In this document: positions 1 through 7,526 of the stretch, in pieces | How positions within the stretch are numbered: position 1 is the first letter of the stretch | Layout of the letters: every line of letters begins with the position of its first letter | Assembly: GCA_017523005.1 (NCBI GenBank) | Contig: JAFWXG010000165.1 | Coordinates: 1 to 9,319 of the forward strand | Direction: 5' to 3' | Length of the DNA stretch: 9,319 bases | DNA from: Clostridia bacterium | Lineage (GTDB): Bacteria; Bacillota; Clostridia; RGIG6154 | The notes under the pieces: generated by a model | Seen by the model: the letters and a program-made list of their open reading frames with translations, nothing else | Databases searched by the model: none | Told to the model about the DNA's origin: nothing | Translations under genes and position numbers: made by a program

Positions 1-170
1 CTAATTTTGTGATATTCTACAACAAATAGTGGGGGCAAATCCCAAAAAGCACGATATGTAGACAGGCAAAAAATTCCAAAAAAATTAAAAAAACTGCAAA
101 TTTCAGGGTAATATTTTTGTAATAATTTAATATAAATATTTTTTTGAAAAATCGTGGGAAATGTCAAAAA

Positions 171-203
171 TTCACATTAAGTTCATATTTAGTTTACATA
201 AAA
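171..203 (+). promoter_or_regulatory. Putative Pho box (three tandem 11-bp repeats)
   Basis: Three hexamers, TTCACA (171-176), TTCATA (182-187) and TTTACA (193-198), are spaced exactly 11 bp apart. Each fits the PhoP-box consensus known from Bacillus, TT(A/C/T)A(C/T)A with roughly 5-bp spacers. The spacers TTAAG and TTTAG are also similar, so units 1 and 2 match at 9 of 11 positions. The reverse complement does not fit the consensus, so the array points rightward. No phosphate gene lies to its right, because addA ends convergently at 274. It may act on a gene left of the window, drive an unannotated transcript, or be a chance AT-rich match. Confidence 0.45.
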
Positions 204-229
204 ACATGGTTTGTACCGAGTTTCTTCTA

Positions 230-235
230 TATAAT
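230..235 (+). promoter_or_regulatory. Possible -10 element (TATAAT)
   Basis: A perfect TATAAT hexamer starts 31 bases after the last Pho-box hexamer. No -35 can be seen 16-18 bases upstream (TGGTTT at 207-212 is poor) and there is no TG extension. An activator-dependent promoter might do without a -35, but the distance from the boxes is longer than usual. A transcript starting here would meet the hairpin at 251-271 almost at once. Confidence 0.2.
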
Positions 236-243
236 AAATACAT

Positions 244-275
244 AAAAAAAGAACAGTGCAAAGCACCGTTCTTTT
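244..275 (-). terminator. Rho-independent terminator of addA
   Basis: Read leftward, a 9-bp stem (GAACGGTGC pairing with GCACTGTTC, one G-T wobble) closes a TTT loop. Four flanking A-T pairs extend the stem, and a run of seven T residues follows (the A-run at 244-250 on the plus strand). The first stem base lies within the addA stop codon, so there is no real 3' untranslated region. On the plus strand the same hairpin is followed by TTTT and could stop rightward transcripts weakly. Confidence 0.9.
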
Positions 276-3200
276 AGAAAAGCTTTATATTGGTTTTTGG
301 GGTTAGGAACACAAGGTAACATTCCACAGGTTTGTCCTTAAACATCTTTTTGACACCTTGTTTGTAGTATTCAAGCTGAAGAGCATATTGCTTACTTCTT
401 TCTTCAACTTCCTGCTCTTTGATGTTGTCGGTTTTAAAATCTATTAAAACCATTTTATCTCCAAAGTCTGCAAGACAGTCGATAGTCCCCTGTAGCTGAA
501 CTGAAGAATTCACACAATCTTTGTTTAACACCGATGCGTCTGTTAAGATGTTAAAGGATAGTTCTTTATAAATCTTTTCTGCCTTTTTCAATCTTTCACA
601 AAGCGGGGAAGATAAAAACCACTTAAGGCCGTCTATGTCAATTTGATTTTTTTCTTCTTCCGTAAGCTTTCCTTCAAAAATCATTCGGTTTAATGTTTCT
701 TCTGCAGTATCATTCTTAAAATCGATATTTTCTAAAACATAATGGGTAAGTGTGCCGAGGGCTTTGGCAGTTTCTTCGTGCCGGAATGAAACTTTTGAAG
801 AGCGGGAATGGTATATCCTGTGCGAGTTTTCGTCTGTATCCTCAACAAGTCTTTTAAGCTCGGTTACGCTTACCTTTGAATAAAGCTCGGTTTCAGCTTT
901 GTGCGGATAAGAGTAGCTGAATCGTTCGCATAGCTTTTCTGATGGTTCTTTTGCACATAAGATTTCCTGTTCTTTAAGCTTAACTTCGGGCGAGATAATC
1001 TTATTTATATATTGTAGTTTAATTTCGCTGTGCGGTAAAATGTCTTTTCTGTTCAACGCATAAAGTATCCAGTGCAGATAGCTTTTTGCAGAAAGTATTG
1101 TTTTGGGTGACAACGGAATATCTACAATGTTTCTTGCCAAATCAGCGTATTCTTTAAGTTTTTCAGGAGTTTTTGTGTAACCCGTTATAATAAGCTTATC
1201 CTTGGGACGGGTAAGCGCTACATACAATATACGAAGTTCTTCCGACATTTCTTCTTCGGTCTTAATTTGCTTAATAATGTCTGTCACGGGTGATTTTATT
1301 TGAAGATTTTGTGTTGCATCGCGAAAATCAAGACTAAAGCCTACATTTCTGTGATATCTTAAAATTGAGTCGTGTGCAGACTTATTGAAGTTTTTACCTG
1401 TCTGTACTAAAAATACGATTGGATACTCTAAGCCTTTACTTTGATGAATAGTCAAAAGCTGAACCATGTTTGTGTTTTCGGGAAGGGTTTTAGGACTTGA
1501 AAGACCCGTTTTGCCCGAAGAATGTTTTTCTAAATAGTTTAAAAACATATAAAGACTTCCCGTTTCAGAACCGGGATATGCTGACGATGCAAGAGTTTCT
1601 AAATATCTTATGTTTGAAATTCTTGTGTCTCCGCCCTCTAATGCTTCCATGTACCCCTCAAAGTCTGTTTCGTTTAGGAATTTTGTAAGAAGTTCGGATG
1701 CTGAAAGACTTACCGCTAAATTCTGCCAGTACGAAATAAACTCTAAAAATCTTGAAATTTTTGGGTAATCTTCATCGGTTTCCGTTACATTTTGCATAGC
1801 TATATATAATGGTACATTTTTATTTTTAAGGCGTAGTCTTACTATTAAATCGTAGTCGGGAGTGCCAAAAATGGGGGATGTAAATGCCGACAGCAGGAAA
1901 ATATCCTGCATAGGGTTGTCAAAAGCTTTTAAAAATGCAAGCAGACTTTCAATTTCCATAGTATTTAAAAAGTCATTTGTGAGTGCGTCAGAGTAAACAG
2001 GTATTCCGCAAGAGGACAAAACCGAGCAGAACTCGTTAGCCATATTTTTGACGCCTCTGCTTAAAATCGCGATATCTCCGTATGTTGCGGGGCGTAAGTT
2101 TCCTGATTTATCAGTAATTAAAAATTCATTATCTATAAGTTCGTGAATTTTGCTTGCAACAAAAAGTGCTTCTCCCTCAACTGTTGATTTTTTATAAAGT
2201 TCATCCTGAAGAACATAAACTTCTGTAACCTCGTCTGTTTGGGGGAATGTTCCCTTTGCGTGCAGTGCTTCTGTATCTGTGTAAGGTGAACCGCCCGTTT
2301 CTAAGCTCATAAGCTGTTTAAACAGAAGATTTGCAAATGAAAGTACACTCTCACGACTTCTGAAGTTGTCAGAAAGATATACACATTCTCCGCCGTCATG
2401 GTTTGAATATGCTTCAACCTTGTCTGTAAAAAGTTCAGGAGCTGTGTTACGAAATCCGTAAATACCCTGCTTGATGTCGCCAACCATAAAGAGATTGGTT
2501 TTATCTTTTGAAAGGGCAGTAATTATTGCCTCTTGTACAGGGTTTATGTCCTGATATTCGTCGACAACTATTGAATGGAAGCTATTGGACAATTCTTTTG
2601 CAAGGTCGGTTGGTTTTTCGCCGTCATACAATAATTTAATGGACAAATGCTCTAAATCGTTAAAGTCAAGCAAGTCTTTTTCACGCTTTTTAGCAGTATA
2701 AACATCAATAACCTTAATAATAAGGTCACAGATAGCCCGTGCCTGAACTGTCTGGAGATCTAAAAATTCACGCAAACCCATGCTGTTTAAAAGGGACAAT
2801 ATATCTGAAATCTTTTTTAATTGTTCTTTGTATGGTGCGTGAAGTTTAAAAAGGAAATCCGAAACTTCCTCAGGCACATCTTTCTTTTCAATTTTGTAAG
2901 CCTTTGGCTTGTTTAAGAACTCATCTTCTAATTTTGCAAAGTTTCTTTTTACCTTAAAGAGATTTTCGGCAAATTCCAAATCTTTTTGGAAGTTGTCTAA
3001 AATATAACTGTATTCAGGCTTTTTAGATGCAAGCTTTACCGATTTTCGTGCACTTTCCCTTAACTCTTTTATGTGTACATTAAGCTTTTTTAATATCCCT
3101 GTTCCGCCCTGAAGTGCTTTAACATCTTGTTTTTCATATATTTTCTTTACTCTTTTAACCCAAGCAACAGGGTCAGGCAAAGCCATAAGAAAGTTATAAA

Positions 3201-3732
3201 GGTCAAGAAGTATTTCAGAAATTACAGTATCATTTGTTTTGTTTACAACCTGTGATGCAAAAGTTATAAAATCCTTATCTTTACTTTCGAAGCTATCCGA
3301 AATCACTTCTTCGATAGATTCGGTAAGCATAAGCTTAAGTTGGGTAACATCCCCTAATTTTATTGACGGGGAAAGGTTTAAAGCATCAAAATGCTCACGC
3401 ACGAACTTCGAGCAGAATGAGTGAAGAGTTGTGATGTTTGCATTGTTTAAAAGGGACAGCTGGCGTGTATAGTGAACGATTTCTTCGTCAGACGCGGGAT
3501 TTTCCAGACGCTTTAAAATTGCTTTATGAATACCTTGTTTCATGTTAGCTGCGGCAGCATTTGTAAAGGTTACAACAAGCATTTTGTCAATGTCTGTTTC
3601 GTCCATAAGACGAATAACGCGCTCGACCAAAACGGCAGTTTTACCAGAGCCAGCCGCTGCAGATACTATCATAGAACTACCCCTGTGGGTAATTGCTTTT
3701 AATTGCTGGTCGGTCCATTTAATTTCAGCCAT
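274..3732 (-). CDS. addA: ATP-dependent helicase/nuclease subunit A (AddA)
   Basis: AddA is the motor and 3'-strand nuclease subunit of AddAB, the cytoplasmic enzyme that unwinds and resects DNA double-strand breaks before RecA-mediated repair. The superfamily 1 (UvrD-type) helicase motifs are present in order: Q-motif TDQQ (7-10), Walker A AAAGSGKT (25-32), motif Ia VVTFTNAAA (53-61), Walker B DEYQD (391-395), motif III GDIKQGIYGFRNT (418-430), motif IV around DNFRSR (455-460), motif V TIHQSKGLEYP (761-771) and motif VI ILYVALTRP (835-843). The C-terminal RecB-type nuclease domain has H997 (GTLTH), D1085 (GTID), then D1098 and K1100 in IDFKTD, followed by the QALQLEYY-like helix. At 1152 residues it is slightly shorter than the Bacillus protein (about 1230), with no missing motif. 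ATG at 3732 is chosen because the next methionine (residue 21) would remove the Q-motif. The start shares its first base with the addB stop (TAATG), which suggests translational coupling. The nearest Shine-Dalgarno sequence, AAAGGGGG (3743-3750), is 10 bases upstream, inside addB. Confidence 0.97.
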   Translation of the reverse strand: MAEIKWTDQQLKAITHRGSSMIVSAAAGSGKTAVLVERVIRLMDETDIDKMLVVTFTNAAAANMKQGIHKAILKRLENPASDEEIVHYTRQLSLLNNANITTLHSFCSKFVREHFDALNLSPSIKLGDVTQLKLMLTESIEEVISDSFESKDKDFITFASQVVNKTNDTVISEILLDLYNFLMALPDPVAWVKRVKKIYEKQDVKALQGGTGILKKLNVHIKELRESARKSVKLASKKPEYSYILDNFQKDLEFAENLFKVKRNFAKLEDEFLNKPKAYKIEKKDVPEEVSDFLFKLHAPYKEQLKKISDILSLLNSMGLREFLDLQTVQARAICDLIIKVIDVYTAKKREKDLLDFNDLEHLSIKLLYDGEKPTDLAKELSNSFHSIVVDEYQDINPVQEAIITALSKDKTNLFMVGDIKQGIYGFRNTAPELFTDKVEAYSNHDGGECVYLSDNFRSRESVLSFANLLFKQLMSLETGGSPYTDTEALHAKGTFPQTDEVTEVYVLQDELYKKSTVEGEALFVASKIHELIDNEFLITDKSGNLRPATYGDIAILSRGVKNMANEFCSVLSSCGIPVYSDALTNDFLNTMEIESLLAFLKAFDNPMQDIFLLSAFTSPIFGTPDYDLIVRLRLKNKNVPLYIAMQNVTETDEDYPKISRFLEFISYWQNLAVSLSASELLTKFLNETDFEGYMEALEGGDTRISNIRYLETLASSAYPGSETGSLYMFLNYLEKHSSGKTGLSSPKTLPENTNMVQLLTIHQSKGLEYPIVFLVQTGKNFNKSAHDSILRYHRNVGFSLDFRDATQNLQIKSPVTDIIKQIKTEEEMSEELRILYVALTRPKDKLIITGYTKTPEKLKEYADLARNIVDIPLSPKTILSAKSYLHWILYALNRKDILPHSEIKLQYINKIISPEVKLKEQEILCAKEPSEKLCERFSYSYPHKAETELYSKVSVTELKRLVEDTDENSHRIYHSRSSKVSFRHEETAKALGTLTHYVLENIDFKNDTAEETLNRMIFEGKLTEEEKNQIDIDGLKWFLSSPLCERLKKAEKIYKELSFNILTDASVLNKDCVNSSVQLQGTIDCLADFGDKMVLIDFKTDNIKEQEVEERSKQYALQLEYYKQGVKKMFKDKPVECYLVFLTPKTNIKLF

Positions 3733-6700
3733 TACATATTGTCCCCCTTTCTGCCTAATAATTCGTCGTCTGTGATATCTTTATCTCTTTGCATAGAGCA
3801 ATAGTTTTCGTCAAATCTGCAAACAGAACGGAATTTGCAGTAATCACAAGCCGAATGAGTATCGGTAACAAGGGGAGTGATTACATATTCGCCATCTAAA
3901 ATCTCGTCTGCAAACTGCTTTACCTTCTTTATTGCCATGTCTTCCAGTTTTTGATATTCGTTGTCGGACAGCAGGCGGGCAGATGAAACTTTGCCCTCCT
4001 TATTACTCCTTGCAGAGAGAACTGTAGAATATCCTGACATAGTTAAATCCATATTTAAAAGGTCTTGGGTTTCTCCTACAGAATAGCCTGTAAGTTTATA
4101 CTCACGCAAAAGCTTGTCATCGGGTGTAAATTCGTCTGATACCGCCGTACGCTCAACCAAAGCGGAGTCAACTGTTAAATAAAACATACCCTTTGGATTT
4201 CCAAGTTTGTCCTTTAAGGCATAGCTGTAAACAGGTAACTGCAGACTTCTTCCTGCCATAACAGAAGAGAGCTTTAAGTCTTTGTTCCCCGACTTATAAT
4301 CAATAATTCTGTATCCGTCGGGGGAGGCGTCAATTCGGTCAATTTTCCCTGTTAAGATAACAGTGTTACCGTTGTCTGTAGTAAATACGGGAGAATTTTC
4401 TCCTTTAAATTCAAATTCCGCTGAAACAGGCTTAAATATTCCTGACTGGATATGATGTACAACCGCCCACATAGCACTTACTGTACTGTTTTTGAGTCTG
4501 TTAAGCAGAAACGAATAGCGGTTTGTTACAGACGGAAATCTTGATGTCTGTTCTAAAATTACATCTTCACATAAGGACAAGGTTTTTTCCTTTGTTTTTA
4601 TAAAGGTAAGACTGTTCCAGTCGCCTTTATTTTCGATCATATCCTTTACAAATCTCTCCATTACGGAATGCATCATTTCTCCTGCTTCGGGAGGAGTAAA
4701 TTCGTGTTCTTTTTTCTCATTGAGTTTAAGTCCGTAAGTTAAAAGGAAAGATAAAGGACAAGATGCGTACTTTTCTAATCTTGATACAGAAGAGATTAAG
4801 GTTTTTGTCCATAACGCCTCAGAGGTTTTTTCTGATAAATTCCAGGACAGTGTATATTTTTTCGCAGAAAGATAGTTTTCTACCTTGTCTTTCCAGATGT
4901 CATTATTTAAGTACCAGCCGTAAACCTGTTCCCATATAGTGTTGCCGTCTGCGCGCTTTAAGAAATAGGGAAGTGTGGCTTTGGGTGTGGTAATAACACT
5001 TTGGTCGCTTGGGGAAAGCTCTACAGTTTCTTTAAGCAACGGAAACATTCTTTTTAGGTCACTTATTACAGACGCAGGAACAACACCCTCGCCGTTTTTA
5101 TTCTCTACGGGGTATGAAAGATAGAGTAAAGTTTTGGGCATAGTAAGTGTCATATATACCGAAAAGGGAGAATACAAAGCCTTTTGTCTGTTGGTAGAAG
5201 AAAGGCAAATCCCGTTTTGTGCAAGAATTTCGCGTTCTGTGTCTGTTATCATTCCGCTGCCACCGACATTTTGCGGAAACGAGCCTTCTGTTACACCCAG
5301 GATAAAAAGTGCAGATGAGTGCTGATTATGACAACGCTCAGCTGTTGTTACAGTAATGTGGTCAAGGGTTGGCGGAATGCGTCCAACAGTACAGCACGAA
5401 AGCCCTGCGAACATAAGTCCTCTAATCTTTTCAAGAGTAAGGGTGGTGTCTGAAAATGTAACAGACAGCTGTTCCAAAACATGAATAACAGAGTTAAAAA
5501 CACCAATCTCTGTTTGTGCTTCGTCGCTTGAAAGGGTTTCTAACTTTTTGTTTATTTTTTCATCAATTTTGTTTTCTGCCATAAAGTTTAAAAATTCTTT
5601 ATGGAAATTCACACAAGGTGTTTTGCCTTTGGTCTTTTCCCTGAACGGCATAACAAGGTCTAAAACTGATTGTCTTATTTTGTTTAAATAAGATAAATCA
5701 TAGCTCTTATCAGGTCCTGAAGTCCATTCCTTTTTCCAGGCAGATGCAGAAGATATTCCGGTTTCCGATACATAAAATTCCAAAAGGTCGATATCTTTTT
5801 TGGGGATAGAAATATATTCGTTTTTTAAAAATGAGAAAACCGATGCTTTGCTGAAGTTTTGAATAAATATGTCGCATAACCCTAAAAGCAGACGGGGTAG
5901 AGAACTCGTAAGTACAGGAATTTTTGTATCTGCAAACAAGGTTAATCCGTGCGATGAAAATGATTTTTGAAGTATTGGCAGATAACCTTCTAAGTCAGGC
6001 ACACAAACAGTTATCTCCTTTTGACGAATTCCTTGTTTTAAAAGCTTTAAAATGCGTCTTGCACAAGCATCTGCCTCTGCATAGGGAGATTGTACTGATA
6101 CAATATGTAAATTATTAGGAATTTCACTAAATGGTTCAGAATGGTATTTTCCGTAGTTTTCCTTTAAATGCTTAAGTGCGGGGGAAATGTTTTGAGAAGC
6201 ATCAGGCAAAACAATTTCCTTAAAATCAATATTTTCTTTTTTACACGCATCTTTAAGCTGGTTAATTGTATATAAAACGGGAGCATAAAGCGTCTCGCGG
6301 TCTTTTTCAAAGTTAAGAGTTACATAGACATCAAGGCGTTTTGCAAGAGTTGTAATAACTTTTGTTTCCTGCGGGGTAAAGCCGTCAAAACCATCTATGT
6401 AAAATGTAAAACCATCTAAATACTTACTGTCTTCAATTAAATCAGGCAAAATAGACAAGTTATCTGTGCTGTCGGCATTGTTGTCATCTAATGCCTTGTT
6501 ATAAAGGGATAAAAGAGAAGAAAATTCCTGAAATTTCTTTTTGGAAAGACCGCTTTCAAAAAGTGATGATGTCTTTTCCAAATCTGAAGCAGATGCAAAA
6601 TGCCGTTTGAATTCTGTTATTACAGACAATAAGCCTTTTGCAACGCCTGAATTTCCTTTAAAAAGGGTAAAATTATCAGGCTCACTCTCGGTAATTCGAT

Positions 6701-6974
6701 GAATGAGCATGGTTTTGCCTACCTCGTCTAAATAGGTGCGCTTAGGAAGACTTGACTTTGCGTACAGTTTCCTAAAAAGACGGTTAAAGCTGAACACTTC
6801 TATATTGTTGCCTACATAACCAATTTTTTTGATAACCTTCTCTTCTGTGGATAGAGAAAGCTGTTCGGGTATCAAAAACGCGGCTTTTTTATCAGAATGA
6901 AAAGCCGCGTCTAATTGATTTAAGCAATATGTTGTTTTTCCGCCGCCTCGCTTTGCAAGACATAAATTCAACAT
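3732..6974 (-). CDS. addB: ATP-dependent helicase/nuclease subunit B (AddB)
   Basis: AddB is the partner of AddA. In characterised homologues it scans for Chi and supplies the nuclease for the other strand. It has 1080 residues, compared with about 1166 in Bacillus. The N-terminus carries a P-loop-like AKRGGGKTT (7-15) followed by IPEQLS (35-40) and VFSFNRL (60-66), typical of the family; the first P-loop glycine is alanine here. There is no DExx Walker B, as expected for the inactivated helicase fold. The C-terminal nuclease has GEMMH (765-769), GKIDRID (876-882), IDYKSG (891-896, D892 and K894) and QLPVYSY (912-918). The iron-sulfur cluster ligands are C739 (SCPLSF), C1043, C1046 and C1052, matching the C...C-x2-C-x5-C layout known in Bacillus AddB. 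The subunit therefore looks fully functional. ATG at 6974 is preceded by AAGGAG nine bases upstream, and the fucU stop lies one base away, so the gene is read from the fucU promoter. A terminator-like hairpin lies in codons 22-33. Confidence 0.97.
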   Translation of the reverse strand: MLNLCLAKRGGGKTTYCLNQLDAAFHSDKKAAFLIPEQLSLSTEEKVIKKIGYVGNNIEVFSFNRLFRKLYAKSSLPKRTYLDEVGKTMLIHRITESEPDNFTLFKGNSGVAKGLLSVITEFKRHFASASDLEKTSSLFESGLSKKKFQEFSSLLSLYNKALDDNNADSTDNLSILPDLIEDSKYLDGFTFYIDGFDGFTPQETKVITTLAKRLDVYVTLNFEKDRETLYAPVLYTINQLKDACKKENIDFKEIVLPDASQNISPALKHLKENYGKYHSEPFSEIPNNLHIVSVQSPYAEADACARRILKLLKQGIRQKEITVCVPDLEGYLPILQKSFSSHGLTLFADTKIPVLTSSLPRLLLGLCDIFIQNFSKASVFSFLKNEYISIPKKDIDLLEFYVSETGISSASAWKKEWTSGPDKSYDLSYLNKIRQSVLDLVMPFREKTKGKTPCVNFHKEFLNFMAENKIDEKINKKLETLSSDEAQTEIGVFNSVIHVLEQLSVTFSDTTLTLEKIRGLMFAGLSCCTVGRIPPTLDHITVTTAERCHNQHSSALFILGVTEGSFPQNVGGSGMITDTEREILAQNGICLSSTNRQKALYSPFSVYMTLTMPKTLLYLSYPVENKNGEGVVPASVISDLKRMFPLLKETVELSPSDQSVITTPKATLPYFLKRADGNTIWEQVYGWYLNNDIWKDKVENYLSAKKYTLSWNLSEKTSEALWTKTLISSVSRLEKYASCPLSFLLTYGLKLNEKKEHEFTPPEAGEMMHSVMERFVKDMIENKGDWNSLTFIKTKEKTLSLCEDVILEQTSRFPSVTNRYSFLLNRLKNSTVSAMWAVVHHIQSGIFKPVSAEFEFKGENSPVFTTDNGNTVILTGKIDRIDASPDGYRIIDYKSGNKDLKLSSVMAGRSLQLPVYSYALKDKLGNPKGMFYLTVDSALVERTAVSDEFTPDDKLLREYKLTGYSVGETQDLLNMDLTMSGYSTVLSARSNKEGKVSSARLLSDNEYQKLEDMAIKKVKQFADEILDGEYVITPLVTDTHSACDYCKFRSVCRFDENYCSMQRDKDITDDELLGRKGDNM
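6874..6910 (-). other. Terminator-like hairpin inside addB
   Basis: A perfect 11-bp inverted repeat (6878-6888 and 6900-6910) has arms ACGCGGCTTTT and AAAAGCCGCGT and an 11-base loop. Read in the direction of addB transcription, the second arm runs into five T residues (6878-6874). It thus has the GC-rich stem and U-tract of an intrinsic terminator, starting about 64 bases after the addB ATG. It encodes residues 22-33, where AAF occurs on both arms, so the repeat could be a coding coincidence. Translating ribosomes would normally prevent folding. When translation is poor the hairpin could attenuate addBA. Confidence 0.4.
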
Positions 6975-6975
6975 A

Positions 6976-7392
6976 TTAAAGTACTCCTTTTTTCAAAATA
7001 AGGTTAGCATAAAGTGCACTTTCGCCTGTATAAACAACAGCGTAAGCTTCTTTTGCGCGTTCATAGAACTCAAAACGCTCTAAAAATTCAGGTTCTTCTT
7101 TTGTGTGTGGTGCAAGTAATGCTTTGTATTCGTCCCAGATAGGAGTTTCAACTGTGTCGCCTTTAACCTTTTCCATCAAATAAACTGGTTTTGCATAAGT
7201 GTCAAGCGGGAGTAATTTTAAAATAGCTTCTAAAACTTCGCAACCGCCATGACCGTCTAAACGAACAACTCTTTTGCCCATTGATGCTGCGGGGAAGTTG
7301 CCGTCAGAGATAACGATTTCATCTCCATGACCCATTTCCATTAAGATTTTAAGTAAATCAGGGGGTAATAAATTCGGAATTCCTTTTAACAT
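6976..7392 (-). CDS. fucU: RbsD/FucU family sugar mutarotase
   Basis: This is a 138-residue cytoplasmic protein, almost the length of E. coli FucU (140). Family members catalyse anomer conversion of L-fucose (FucU) or pyranose-furanose conversion of ribose (RbsD), feeding the correct form to isomerases or kinases. Visible family signatures are the MLK start, EMGHGDEI with H22 (19-26), SDGNFPA with D30 (29-35), RLDGHG, FYERAKEAYAVV (109-120), and the C-terminal Y128-x-N130 followed by LILKKGV. The C-terminal block resembles FucU more than RbsD, but the actual sugar cannot be told from sequence. The ATG has an ideal AGGAG Shine-Dalgarno (7399-7403) six bases upstream. It is the first gene of the fucU-addB-addA operon, behind a strong sigma-A promoter and one base from addB. 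No fucose or ribose pathway gene is visible nearby, so its link to DNA repair may be positional only. Confidence 0.9.
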   Translation of the reverse strand: MLKGIPNLLPPDLLKILMEMGHGDEIVISDGNFPAASMGKRVVRLDGHGGCEVLEAILKLLPLDTYAKPVYLMEKVKGDTVETPIWDEYKALLAPHTKEEPEFLERFEFYERAKEAYAVVYTGESALYANLILKKGVL

Positions 7393-7429
7393 ATAAATCT
7401 CCTCTTTCCTTTTTGTTTTCTTTATAAAA

Positions 7430-7458
7430 ATTATATCACGAAAAATTACTTTTGTAAA
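7430..7458 (-). promoter_or_regulatory. Sigma-A promoter of fucU-addB-addA
   Basis: Read leftward, TTTACA (7453-7458) matches the -35 consensus at five of six bases. A 17-base spacer follows, then a perfect TATAAT -10 (7430-7435). The bases just before it read TGA, giving an extended -10 (TGnTATAAT). Transcription would start near 7423, leaving a leader of about 30 bases that contains the fucU Shine-Dalgarno. The near-consensus elements suggest a strong housekeeping promoter for the whole operon, as no other promoter is obvious in the one-base gap before addB. Confidence 0.85.
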
Positions 7459-7515
7459 TAAAAACAGTCATTTTTTTAGAATTGTTTTTATAAAATAAAA
7501 AGAGAAATTATAAAA

Positions 7516-7523
7516 AGAGAGGA
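7516..7523 (+). promoter_or_regulatory. Ribosome binding site with two possible starts
   Basis: The sequence AGAGAGGA precedes two in-frame ATG codons, at 7527 and 7533. From the GG at 7521-7522 the spacing is four bases to the first ATG and ten to the second. Neither is ideal. The second would give a protein starting MATGYL, which fits the start of the recognisable beta-strand domain. The choice changes the product by only two residues. Confidence 0.6.
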
Positions 7524-7526
7524 TAG

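Larger units (their letters stand above)
7393..7526. other. Divergent intergenic region
   Basis: This 134-base, very AT-rich region separates the leftward fucU operon from the rightward SleC-like pair. The leftward half holds the sigma-A promoter and fucU ribosome binding site. For the rightward genes only weak candidates appear, such as TATAAA at 7489-7494 without a usable -35. No CATA-type -10 of the sporulation factors sigma E, F or G could be recognised either. No hairpin or operator palindrome is evident. Confidence 0.6.

Noticed and set aside
7..25. Imperfect 19-bp palindrome with TTGTGA at one end, resembling a Rex operator.
   Set aside because: The half-sites are separated by seven bases instead of six, and the second half reads TTGTTG. 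The match is too poor to call.
1..29. End of a possible rightward gene at the left edge.
   Set aside because: All three plus-strand frames hit a stop by position 29 and no more than eight codons would be visible, so nothing can be identified.
94..106. Near-palindrome CTGCAAATTTCAG with a T-run on the minus strand, resembling a weak terminator.
   Set aside because: The stem leaves no room for a loop and is AT-rich, so it would not form a stable hairpin.
162..167. Perfect leftward TTGACA -35 hexamer.
   Set aside because: No -10 lies at 15-19 bases. The sequence at that distance is an A-run on that strand.
1497..6118. Several plus-strand open frames of 60-77 codons opposite addA and addB.
   Set aside because: They lie antisense to well-supported genes, have no recognisable domains and no consistent ribosome binding sites, and are shadows of the coding strand.
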